Positions 8,608-18,200 of a stretch of DNA of 64,000 nt are shown piece by piece. This stretch comes from G963677445 sp963678275 (GTDB taxonomy: Bacteria > Bacteroidota > Ignavibacteria > Ignavibacteriales > Melioribacteraceae). Location: NCBI GenBank assembly GCA_963678275.1, contig OY782765.1, forward strand, positions 3,038,001 through 3,102,000. The letters run 5' to 3'. The first letter of the stretch is position 1; the number at the start of each line of letters is the position of its first letter. Below the pieces are notes generated by a model that saw nothing but the letters and a program-made list of their open reading frames with translations, was not told the origin of the DNA and did no database searches. A program made the translations under genes and the position numbers.

Positions 8608-9372
8608 ATGCATTACGATTATTCTCAACTTTGGAAGCAGGTTAATATGGGATCGGTAATTATTTCCTGGAGGGGTAGTTGCGACAGTTCTGAAAAACGG
8701 ACAGGACTGTTAAAAAAAATCAAGATACTTGCCGATCTTAATCATGGCCATTCTGACGGAATCGAGCCTATAAAACTTTATTCAGGCGCTTACACAAAAA
8801 ATATTCTGCTCGACGCGAAACTTATTGAGGGATTCGCTAACTCCGATCACCTCATACCTCTTACCGGAAATGGAAAACTAATAAACGCGAAAAAACCTGA
8901 AGATGTAATTCAACTGCAATTTTATGAAGTTAAAAAGGCCAGACTTTTCGGGATTGAATTCAGGCTTTTTGACCCGCGGGGATTATATCCCGATGAAAAC
9001 CGTATGAGTTTTGTTTTCTGCTCCATTCCGGGATTAAAAAAAGGGAATAACTTTTTCACTCTTGTCGAACCGGGATATGAATGTGAGTATTATTCCAACG
9101 AAGTTATCCGCGCTTACGATTATTATCTTACGGCTCCTTACGTGCATCTTCGATATCTTTTTGAGGACTGGGTGCAAATGTTACTCGCCTACGTTAAATT
9201 CTTTTTTATTGAGAATCTGACTTATGATACTTTTTCCGGAAAGAAAACATTCCGTGAATTCAGAGCGGAATTTAAAGATGGAGGAAGCAGGGATCATTGG
9301 CTGAACAAATTAAAGAACTGCTTCGAAAAAGAAATCAATAATTGGGAAACGGATGAAAATTCCAGTTTTTAA
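8608..9372 (+). CDS. Hypothetical protein at the head of the kinase/AAA+ island
   Basis: I do not recognise this 254-residue protein. It has no signal peptide and no clear membrane segment, although 'WVQMLLAYVKFFFIENL' near the C terminus is hydrophobic. It is rich in Tyr and Phe, with the segments 'LFGIEFRLFDPRGLYP' and 'RAYDYYLTAPYVHLRYLFEDW'. The C terminus is charged. It lies 71 bp upstream of the zinc-ribbon gene on the same strand and divergent from the transglutaminase-like gene, so it is likely the first gene of the signalling island. No Shine-Dalgarno sequence is seen. It could be an effector or adaptor of that system; this rests on position only. Confidence 0.7.
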   Translation: MHYDYSQLWKQVNMGSVIISWRGSCDSSEKRTGLLKKIKILADLNHGHSDGIEPIKLYSGAYTKNILLDAKLIEGFANSDHLIPLTGNGKLINAKKPEDVIQLQFYEVKKARLFGIEFRLFDPRGLYPDENRMSFVFCSIPGLKKGNNFFTLVEPGYECEYYSNEVIRAYDYYLTAPYVHLRYLFEDWVQMLLAYVKFFFIENLTYDTFSGKKTFREFRAEFKDGGSRDHWLNKLKNCFEKEINNWETDENSSF

Positions 9373-9443
9373 TCAGATGGATTAGACTTATTCTGCGGAT
9401 AATGTTAAATTGCGAAATAAATGAAAAAAAATAACATCGAATT

Positions 9444-10409
9444 ATGGAAAGGGAACAGGAAAGGAGTTTAGAGAGGGAACAACGGTCCCCCGAAAGAGCA
9501 AAACAAAAAGAATCGTCCAAAGAGACCTCAGGCATTAAATGCGGTAACTGCGGGGCTGTAAATGAGGAAGGTTCAAAATTTTGCGGTGAATGCGGAAGTC
9601 CGCTCGGAGCAGGCACATGCCATAAATGCGCGGCGCCTTATGAGCCGGGTCAGGATATCTGCGAAAAATGCGGAGCCTGGCTGATTGCCAATGTATGTAA
9701 ATTCTGCTACGCCCAAGTCGATCCTGCCGATAAATTCTGCGGTGAATGCGGAAATCCGGCAGAAGGGATTACATGTCCATCCTGCGGCACTCACAGCTTC
9801 TTCGATTTTTGCCCGAAGTGTAATAAACCACTCACCGATGAAGCCCTCGCTGAGATAGAAAAAAGCAAAAATGACCCTCAGATTCAGGAAATAAATAAAC
9901 TTCTGGAAGAGCTTCAGGAATTTGAAGATCTGGAGGAAGTAGAGGAATTGTCTGAGGTGGAACTGCTGAACCAGCAGCTTGAGGATGAAATTGCCGCTGA
10001 AGAGCAGAAGCTGAAAGATAAAATGGAAGAGATGAAAAGAACCAGCGAACTGTATAGAAATTATGTCGGCGCGCCTGATAAAAAACCCGCGTCTAAACCG
10101 GCAAAAAAATCGCCTCCTCCGGTTACCCGCAAAAGAAGAGACCTGCAGAAAGAGAAAGAACGTAAAATAGAAATGCTTAAAAAACTTCAGGAAAAACTGG
10201 ATGTTTTAAAAGACCGCTCTTTCGAAACACCCCAGGCCGCCAGAAGATTTTTTATGGCTAATAAACCAAAAGGCAATTTTGTCTGGAACTGTAATTTTAA
10301 TGATTCCATTCACCCCGATCCTTATAACTGCGGCCGGCCTGATAAAGGTGGCAAATGGGTCGTGGTTTATGGCAATATTGAATGGGAAACTCATTATGGT
10401 GATAAATAA
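9444..10409 (+). CDS. Four-zinc-ribbon, coiled-coil adaptor protein
   Basis: The 321-residue protein starts with a charged Glu/Arg tail. Residues about 33-130 carry four consecutive CxxC...CxxC zinc ribbons: C33/C36/C47/C50, then CHKC...CEKC, CKFC...CGEC and CPSC...CPKC, sixteen cysteines in all. Residues about 135-200 and 225-255 are strongly coiled-coil, separated by a Lys/Pro linker. The last 55 residues contain a Trp/Cys-rich piece (WNCNFNDSIHPDPYNCGRP) that I cannot assign. The zinc ribbons match in style those at the N termini of the AAA+ and FHA proteins of the same cluster. It is probably a cytoplasmic scaffold. The kinase gene begins 148 bp downstream. Confidence 0.82.
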   Translation: MEREQERSLEREQRSPERAKQKESSKETSGIKCGNCGAVNEEGSKFCGECGSPLGAGTCHKCAAPYEPGQDICEKCGAWLIANVCKFCYAQVDPADKFCGECGNPAEGITCPSCGTHSFFDFCPKCNKPLTDEALAEIEKSKNDPQIQEINKLLEELQEFEDLEEVEELSEVELLNQQLEDEIAAEEQKLKDKMEEMKRTSELYRNYVGAPDKKPASKPAKKSPPPVTRKRRDLQKEKERKIEMLKKLQEKLDVLKDRSFETPQAARRFFMANKPKGNFVWNCNFNDSIHPDPYNCGRPDKGGKWVVVYGNIEWETHYGDK

Positions 10410-10557
10410 AATCATCTGACTTTTAATATCAGAATTATCCGCTTAAAAGGATGTTCGGCTCTTTTAGGCTTAATCCGGTTTTATTCAGCTATATAATGGA
10501 ATTATAGCCGGAAAATAGATTTGTTCATTTATATCATTTTTAACACAAGGGGAATTC

Positions 10558-13500
10558 ATGAGCGACGATATTAAAAAAAACACCGGGCATGATGATGATC
10601 TGCTTCCGGATGATGACAAAACCCGGCGGATGGATGATGAAACTATCGGCGATGATGATAAAACTATCAGAATGGATGATGACACTATCGGTGATGATGA
10701 CCGAACTATCCGTATGGATGATGATACTATTTCCGATGAGGATAAGACGATCAGGGTTGAGGATGACGTTATTTCCGATTCCGATAAAACTATCAGAATT
10801 GAGGATAACGAAAAAACTATTCGCACCACCAATGATGATGTAATTCAGGATGATGATAAGACAATCAGAGCGGATGAAAAAAGGATAGATTCCGAGACAA
10901 TTCAGGATGACGACAAAACAGTCAGAATGGATGAAACCGAAATTAAATCTACTGATGATGAACAGATTGAAGATGATGACAAAACTCAAAGGATTGATGA
11001 CTCGGCCGGACCAGGTGTTGAAAAAATTAAATCAAGTGTGCAGCCCGGAAGCAAACCAAAAGAAAAAAAAGAGGAAGAAACTCAGAAGTCAGAGGTGCTC
11101 GGACCCGATTGCTTTGATCTGAAAGGTGATATTTATAATACTGTCAAATTAATTAGCGATGAAACCGGGGAAGCTGAAATTTTCCTCGTTGAAAAGGATG
11201 GCAAAAAATTTGTTCTGAAATTATATTTCCGAAATTACAAACCCAAGCTGCCCCTTGTAAAAAAACTAAGAGAGTTTACACATAAAGATATTATAAAAGT
11301 TTTTGATTTTGGCTATACAGGGGATAAACAGTTTTATGAACTGATGGAATTTGCCGCGGGGGGAACCCTCGACAAACATATGCCGATTAAAAATGTTAAA
11401 AAAATTAAAGAAATTGTTGATGAAACTGTTGATGCTCTTAATTTCTGCCACGGGCATGGCATTATCCACAGGGATATTAAACCCTCCAACCTTTTTTACC
11501 GGAATGCCGATTCAACTGATGTGCTGATAGCTGACTTTGGAATCTCCTCCCTCTTTGACGAAGAGGTGGAAATGCACAAAACAAAACAGACGAAAACCGA
11601 GATATTCGCTCCCCCCGAAATGTACCTTTCAATGGGCGAAGGAGTTACGATGATTACCCCCAAGGTTGATTATTATGCGCTCGGGATAACTGTGCTCTAC
11701 CTTTGGACCGGGGAAAATCCCTTTAAAGGTGTTCCGAAACTTATGCTGCCCAATATAAAAAATGACGGCAAGATCAAAATCCCTGATGATATCGACTCGA
11801 ATGTCAGAACGCTTATTAAAGGATTAACCGTTGTAAAAGCTGAAAAGCGCTGGGGTTATAATGAAGTGCAGAGATGGCTTAAAGGAGAAGATGTTCCGGT
11901 ATTCGAAGAAACTGTGTCTCTGGACTATAAACCCTTTATGTTTGACGCGGCGCAAAACCTCATTGCCAAAACCCCCGAGGAACTGGCCGGAATTATGGAG
12001 AAGGATAAAGCGCTCGCTCAAAAATATCTCTACAGAGGTAAAATCACCAAATGGCTGGAAGAAGCGAATAACCAGAGACTTGCTGTTGAGATTGAAGAAA
12101 TTTATGAAAAACTTTATCCCAAAGATGAAGAAGCCGGGGTTATGGCCGCGATATATAAACTTGATCAGTCAATTCCATATACCGGTATTGACGGGCGCAA
12201 ATGTGTTGAAGATCAGGAATTCGCCCAGCTCTTCCTCGATAATTTTGATGAATATAAAGCAAAACTTTCCAAAAAAAGTGACACGTTTTATGTTTTTATT
12301 GAAAGTAAAGGTGACACAGCTTTTGCCGCGCAGTTGTGGTCTTACTTTAAGGGAAGCAAAGATCAGGAGCTTTCACTTCTGAAAGTGATTTATGACCTTT
12401 ATCCCGACGCTAAATTCCGCTTCAGTTATGAAGAGTATATCGGACGGCCGCCGAAAGTATTAATGCTCGATAAGGTTGAAGAGATTGTCCGTATGATGAA
12501 AATGCACCAGAAAAGCGGCGCTAAATATCTTTTCGACGGGGGTCTCCTCTTCTGGCTCGAAAAACGGGCAAATAATGAATACAAAGATGAGGATTACAGT
12601 AAACAGTTCATTGAACCTATTAAATGGGTTAATTATGTAACTCAAAATTATCAGAAAAATAAAAGCGCGGCCCTTGAGCTTCTTTATTACGGAGTTGATA
12701 AAAACGCCAAATTACTTTCACGTGACGGCAAAACCGAAAGGGAAACTAAAGAGGATATCGGCAATGAGATATTATCTGACTACCAGGAATATATCAAACT
12801 GCTGAAACAGCCCAATTCGAGTATCAACCTTTTTATGCTCGCGAAAGGATGGAAAAAAGAGCAGAATTATGTCAAATTCTGCTTTGATATGAAGAATCAT
12901 AAAGATAAGATGGTGCCCTATAATGAATCCATAGCGATAATGAAAATTATCAACTTCTTCGGCGTGGGTGTCGCCTGGGTTTATGATGATAAGACATATG
13001 ATGATCCTGATGAATTGATGAAAGCCCCATCCTCGGTAAAAAAAGACGCGCGCGAGTTTATTGAAGATATCGATTCATTCCTTAATTCCTGGCTCAGCTT
13101 ATATTTCCATGAACATCCCGACGTTGATTTTGACAAAACAGAATATGCCTATGAAAATAAACTTCTGGAATATTTTGAATTTGTTAAAAAGTTTGCTCCC
13201 GGCAGCGAAATCAGTAAACGATATGAGAAAGCGCGAAAAATACTCCCCAAAACCATAAAAAAAGAGAAAAAACTTGACCGCCGGTTTAACTTTACCAAAT
13301 TGCTGGCAATTCTTCTGCCCCTTCTTACCGGCGGCGCGGTATTCCTTTATGCGCAATATGGAGGAGGCGCCGCGGCATTCGATAAATCATTCTGGCAGAT
13401 TTCTCTTAATTATTATGTTATTTTTGCCCTCATCTTCACAATCTATTATTTCATCTCCGACGGATTTGGCGAAGGGAGGGAAATTTCCACCGGGTGCCTC

Positions 13501-14982
13501 GGAGGACCCATAGTCGGCGCGATTCTTGCCATTATCTTTTACGTGGTTTTCAGCTTCACAATTGGGAATCCCTACCTGCTTGGCGGACTGATATTGCTTA
13601 TTGTGGGATTTGGATTATTTAAAATAATTCCTGTTAATTACGGCAACAGGGAAATGCGCCGGCAGTTATTTAATATGGATGACCGGGACGAATTTGAACT
13701 TGAGCCTTTATATTTTGCCCTGAGCGATGATGAAGAATATGAAACAACCCGTCTCGATCTTCTCGATCAATATCATCAGCACAGAAGAAGAGCAAAATGG
13801 GAACTGAAACGCTTCGGATTTATTCCTTCTCTTATCTTGCTTGCCGTACTGATTGTGATGGCTCTGGCAGACCCCAATATTAATACATATACTCAAAAAG
13901 CTGAAAATCTCTACAAAAAAGCGCTTAGTTTTATTCCTCTTGATATGTTTAGCGGCAGCGCTGAAATACCTGAAATAAAAGGTATGTGGCGAGGCGAATT
14001 TGGCGACACTCCACTTGTGATGAATGTTACTAAACAAACAGAAAACACGCTCAACGCGAACCTTTCTATTCTTTACAGCACACATAAACATTATTCAATA
14101 ACCGGTGTCATTGACAGTTCCAGCGGTATGATCGAGCTTAAAGATAATTCCGGTGGTGTCTACATGGGTGAATTCAGCGAAAATAATTATGTAATGTCAG
14201 GTATGTATAGAAGTAAAGCCGGTGAAAACACCGCGTTCAAACTTGTATCCGATAACAAACCTGAAGAGGTTGAAGAAAAAGAACCGGTTAAAGAAGATAA
14301 AGAGCCATCAGAAAAACCGGAAGAAACAAAACGAACTGAAACGAAAAAAAGTGAAACACCAAAAGTAACTCCTCCGGTTGTCGCCGAAGAAAAACCGGCT
14401 GAAGAGAAAAAAACAGATACCGAAACCAAAATACCGGCAGTGACTGAAAAGAAAACTCCGGTAAAAACAGATAAAGAACCGGTTGTTCAGGAAAAGAAAA
14501 AAACTCCCGTTATTGCGGAAGAAAAACCTGTTGTTGAAAAAGAACCGGTTAAAACTGAAGAAAAGAAAACGGAAGTTAAAAAAGAAGCAAAACTGGTTCT
14601 TCCTAAAAAATCAATTCAGATGAGAACCGGGCAGGGATTCCGGATGGATATATATGACTGCTACCGTGTCCGCGCTTCAATCGTCAGGATAAAGTTCTTC
14701 ATAACAGATATTCAGGGAAACAGGACTGTCAATATCCCGGCAAGTTCTATTATGGTAACTGACTGGAACGGAAACCGCGTGCCGGTCGACCAGGGAAGCC
14801 TCGGCGGCGCCGATCTTGACGGAACAGAGATTAACCTGAAAATGGAAAAAATGAAACCTGTGGAAGGTTCTTTTGTTTTCAGGAACTTTGATGAAAACGT
14901 TGCTAAAATAAGAAAACTTGAAGTAAGGCTCGGAGACGGAAGCTGGGAAACAGTTGTTTTTGAAGAGCTCGAAATAGATTAG
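10558..14982 (+). CDS. Giant membrane Ser/Thr protein kinase with N-terminal Thr-motif array
   Basis: The 1474-residue kinase follows a GGGGAATTC ribosome-binding site. Residues 18-147 hold nine acidic motifs of the type D-D-D-K-T-x-R, with Thr at 22, 36, 50, 64, 78, 87, 102, 121 and 143. The Hanks-type kinase domain (about 190-455) has the ATP lysine K221 (VLKLYF), HRDIKPSN at 304-311, DFG at 326-328 and an APPE motif, so it should be active. A long helical region (about 470-900) is unassigned. Four hydrophobic segments lie at about 912-1026 and another at about 1088-1104. A beta-rich piece (about 1125-1220), a Lys/Glu/Pro-rich linker and a final beta domain follow. The kinase should phosphorylate Thr residues, perhaps its own array, to recruit the FHA protein of this cluster. 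The 9-motif array is the striking part. Confidence 0.9.
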   Translation: MSDDIKKNTGHDDDLLPDDDKTRRMDDETIGDDDKTIRMDDDTIGDDDRTIRMDDDTISDEDKTIRVEDDVISDSDKTIRIEDNEKTIRTTNDDVIQDDDKTIRADEKRIDSETIQDDDKTVRMDETEIKSTDDEQIEDDDKTQRIDDSAGPGVEKIKSSVQPGSKPKEKKEEETQKSEVLGPDCFDLKGDIYNTVKLISDETGEAEIFLVEKDGKKFVLKLYFRNYKPKLPLVKKLREFTHKDIIKVFDFGYTGDKQFYELMEFAAGGTLDKHMPIKNVKKIKEIVDETVDALNFCHGHGIIHRDIKPSNLFYRNADSTDVLIADFGISSLFDEEVEMHKTKQTKTEIFAPPEMYLSMGEGVTMITPKVDYYALGITVLYLWTGENPFKGVPKLMLPNIKNDGKIKIPDDIDSNVRTLIKGLTVVKAEKRWGYNEVQRWLKGEDVPVFEETVSLDYKPFMFDAAQNLIAKTPEELAGIMEKDKALAQKYLYRGKITKWLEEANNQRLAVEIEEIYEKLYPKDEEAGVMAAIYKLDQSIPYTGIDGRKCVEDQEFAQLFLDNFDEYKAKLSKKSDTFYVFIESKGDTAFAAQLWSYFKGSKDQELSLLKVIYDLYPDAKFRFSYEEYIGRPPKVLMLDKVEEIVRMMKMHQKSGAKYLFDGGLLFWLEKRANNEYKDEDYSKQFIEPIKWVNYVTQNYQKNKSAALELLYYGVDKNAKLLSRDGKTERETKEDIGNEILSDYQEYIKLLKQPNSSINLFMLAKGWKKEQNYVKFCFDMKNHKDKMVPYNESIAIMKIINFFGVGVAWVYDDKTYDDPDELMKAPSSVKKDAREFIEDIDSFLNSWLSLYFHEHPDVDFDKTEYAYENKLLEYFEFVKKFAPGSEISKRYEKARKILPKTIKKEKKLDRRFNFTKLLAILLPLLTGGAVFLYAQYGGGAAAFDKSFWQISLNYYVIFALIFTIYYFISDGFGEGREISTGCLGGPIVGAILAIIFYVVFSFTIGNPYLLGGLILLIVGFGLFKIIPVNYGNREMRRQLFNMDDRDEFELEPLYFALSDDEEYETTRLDLLDQYHQHRRRAKWELKRFGFIPSLILLAVLIVMALADPNINTYTQKAENLYKKALSFIPLDMFSGSAEIPEIKGMWRGEFGDTPLVMNVTKQTENTLNANLSILYSTHKHYSITGVIDSSSGMIELKDNSGGVYMGEFSENNYVMSGMYRSKAGENTAFKLVSDNKPEEVEEKEPVKEDKEPSEKPEETKRTETKKSETPKVTPPVVAEEKPAEEKKTDTETKIPAVTEKKTPVKTDKEPVVQEKKKTPVIAEEKPVVEKEPVKTEEKKTEVKKEAKLVLPKKSIQMRTGQGFRMDIYDCYRVRASIVRIKFFITDIQGNRTVNIPASSIMVTDWNGNRVPVDQGSLGGADLDGTEINLKMEKMKPVEGSFVFRNFDENVAKIRKLEVRLGDGSWETVVFEELEID
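10606..10995 (+). repeat. 42-bp-period coding repeat in the kinase N terminus
   Basis: The DNA encoding the D-D-D-K-T-x-R motifs is a degenerate tandem repeat of mostly 42 bp (GATGATGAC/AAA-ACT...). The first five motifs keep an exact 14-codon spacing; later ones are spaced 9, 15, 19 and 22 codons. This suggests growth by unequal recombination followed by drift. Confidence 0.85.
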
Positions 14983-15232
14983 ACAGAATTGTATATTGTC
15001 TGAATGGAAGGTTTACAAAAAAATCAACTTTGCTCCTGAATGGGAGCAAAGTTTAATTACCCCGGGTGACTGATGTAAAAAGGAACCAGGAGTAACGAAT
15101 CAGGAAAGACGATTTGTCCCCGAAAGAGGGCGAACCGCAGCTAAAGTTTAAGGTAATTCCTGAAAGTGTAATAAAACAGGAATTATAATGAATTAATAGG
15201 TACTAAAAATTTGAAATCAACAGGTAGAAATT
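14983..15232 (+). other. Leader between kinase and AAA+ genes with stable hairpin
   Basis: A perfect 10-bp stem, ACTTTGCTCC (15027-15036) with GGAGCAAAGT (15043-15052), is followed by TTTAATTA rather than a full U-run, so it could be a weak terminator or attenuator. The next 130 bp are purine-rich and may be structured. The AAA+ gene starts at 15233 after CAGGTAGAAATT. The gap implies that the AAA+ gene may have its own promoter or be regulated separately from the kinase. Confidence 0.4.
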
Positions 15233-18200
15233 ATGCCTCTAAGTTGTGACAACTGTGGAGCCCAAAACAGGGATATCGCTAAATACTGTAAAAAGTGCGG
15301 CGGTGAACTTATTACCAGCGAAGCTATAGAGCTTGAATCACTGGTTGGATTGGGCCAGGTAAAAAGTGAAATAAAATCGATGATAAATGTCTATAAGGCA
15401 ATGCAGTCCCGCGGAACCGGCCTGAGAAGACTCAACCTTCACTCTATTATTATGGGTGAATCGGGCACCGGAAAAAGTATGATCGCCGGTGTGTTGCAGA
15501 CATTATTCTATAAAAACAAGATCATCACTCAAAAAAACATCAACATCGTTGACGCAGTTGATTATGATGATTTTGCCGAGGAATTTGAAAATAATATTCA
15601 GAAAGCCCGCGGCGGTATTCTTTTTATTGATAACGTCCAGAAACTTGTGCCCGATGGTTACGCCACAGATATCAACAAACTTGATAAACTTTTTTCTGAA
15701 ATGGATAAAATGGGAAATGATCCTATAGTTGTCCTTTCGGGATTGACTGAAGGATTCGGTTCATTCCTCGATAAAAACCCATCCATAAGGAACCGATTTA
15801 ATTATTTCTTCCTCCTTCCCGAATATTCAGTTACCGATCTGCTTGAAATTTGCAAAAGAAAACTGGCCGCTTATAGTCTTTCATTATCAGAAGAATCGGA
15901 AGCGAGATTGAAAGGACTTTTCAAACACGCGGTAAAACATAAAGATGAATCTTTCGGCAATGGTCACCTCAGTTCCGCGACTGCCGAAGCGATTTTTAAA
16001 GCTTATCTTTCAAGAATCGGCAAAGGTGATCCGGATAATAATATCGTTAGTAATGATGATATTATCGGTGAAGTGGAAATAGAGCGCCCTGTTGAAGAAA
16101 TTATGGCCGAACTCGACAGCTTCATCGGAATGGACGAAGTCAAGGAAGCTGTGCGTGAAATAGCCCGCCAGATTGCTTCGAATAAGGAGAGAGAAGCGCG
16201 GGGACTCGGAGGGGCGGAAAAACCGGCCATGAACCTCGTGCTCACAGGCAACCCCGGAACAGGCAAAACAACTGTCGCCCGAAAGCTGGGTGAGGTTCTC
16301 GCCGCGCTCGGGTTTATCGATAACGGTCATGTAATAGAGGTTGACCGCAGCCAGATGGTTGGCCAGTATAAAGGACAGACCGCTATTCAGGTGACTGATC
16401 TCTGCAACAAGGCAATGGGTGGAATTCTTTTTGTCGACGAAGCCTACACACTTTCTCAATCGAGTGAAATAGGAAGCTCCGACCAGTATGGAAAGGAAGC
16501 TATTGAAACACTGATGAAAAGAATGGAGGATGACCGTGGTAAATTTGTGGTTATCGCCGCCGGTTATAAAAACCTGATGGATCAGTTCCTCGATGTAAAT
16601 CCCGGCCTTAAAAGCCGTTTTGATAAAAATATCGATATCCCCGATTATAAACCGGATGAACTATTCCGGATTTTCCTGATGTTCGCCAAAAAGAAAAAGT
16701 ATAAATTTACCGATGAGGCGCTGGAAAATGCTCAAAAAGCGATAAAGCTGATCTACGAAGGAAGGGATAAAAACTTCGGCAACGGACGTGAAATGAGAAA
16801 ACTTTTCGACGCCACCCTGGCCCGCTTTTCCAACAGGATCAATTCTATTCCCGCGGCTGAGCAGACAAATCAGATGCTTACCACCATCACAGCCGAAGAT
16901 ATCCCATACGAAGAACAAAGCGATAAGTCAATCGATGAAATTATGGGTAAACTTAATGAGCTTGTGGGTCTTAAAGGTGTAAAAGATAAAATAACCGAAC
17001 TTGTTCATTATATCAATCTTGAAAATAAACGCGCGAAGGATGGAGGTAAAAAAACAGCTCTCAACCTCAATATGGTTTTTACAGGCAATCCAGGCACAGG
17101 AAAAACTACCGTGGCAAGGATTATGGCCGATGTTTTTAAATCGCTCGGACTTTTATCCCGCGGACACCTTGTTGAAGTCGACAGCTCTCATCTTGTGGCA
17201 GGATACAAAGGCCAGACATCGCTGAAAACCAATAAAACAATTGATTCATCTATGGGAGGTCTCCTCTTTATCGATGAAGCCTATACCCTTTCGCAGGGAG
17301 GCGGTGACGGATTCGGCAAGGAAGCTATCGATACACTCCTGAAAAGAGTTGAAGATGACCGCGGACGCTTTATCTCAATTATTGCCGGTTATTCTAATGA
17401 AATGAGAGAATTCCTCGATGTTAACCCGGGGCTTCAATCCAGGTATACAAATGTCATCCATTTTGAAGATTATAAGGCTGATGAACTGAAAGAAATCCTG
17501 ATAAGAATGATAGGGGGCAAAGGTTTCAGAATTGATGAAGACACCGATAAACGTCTCGATAGTTTCTTTAAATCCATCTATAACGGCAGAGATAAAAATT
17601 TCGGCAATGGCCGCGAAGTGCGCAATATTTTTGAGTCTGCGCTCCAGAGACAAAGCACGCGGCTTGCTGAAAAAATGAATGCGGGCGAAGATGTGGACGA
17701 CCAGCTCGATCTGCTCACTTATGAGGATATTGCAGGAAGCAGTGAAAAAGAAAAATCTGTCGAGGAAATTCTGGCCGAACTTGACGGATTTATCGGTATG
17801 GATAACGTCAAACAAATGGTCCGGGAAATAGCCCGCAAAATTGAGATAGATAATGAGCGTGTTAAACGTGGTATCGGCAGCGCTGATAAATCAGGTGTCC
17901 ACCTCGTGATTACAGGCAATCCCGGAACAGGCAAAACTACGGTAGCCCGCAAACTCGGGGAAATATTTAAAGCTATTGGTTTCCTCAGCGGCGGCCAGGT
18001 TAATGAGGTGGATAAAAGCGGTATGGTAAGCCAGTATAAAGGAGAAACCCCCAAACTTGTCAATAAGCAGTGTGATAAGGCTATGGGAGGTATTTTATTC
18101 GTGGATGAAGCTTATGCGCTCTCGCCTCCTTCAGATATCGGGCAGAAAGATGAACTCGGAGTTCAGGCAATTGAAGCTCTTATGAAGCGTATGGAAGATG

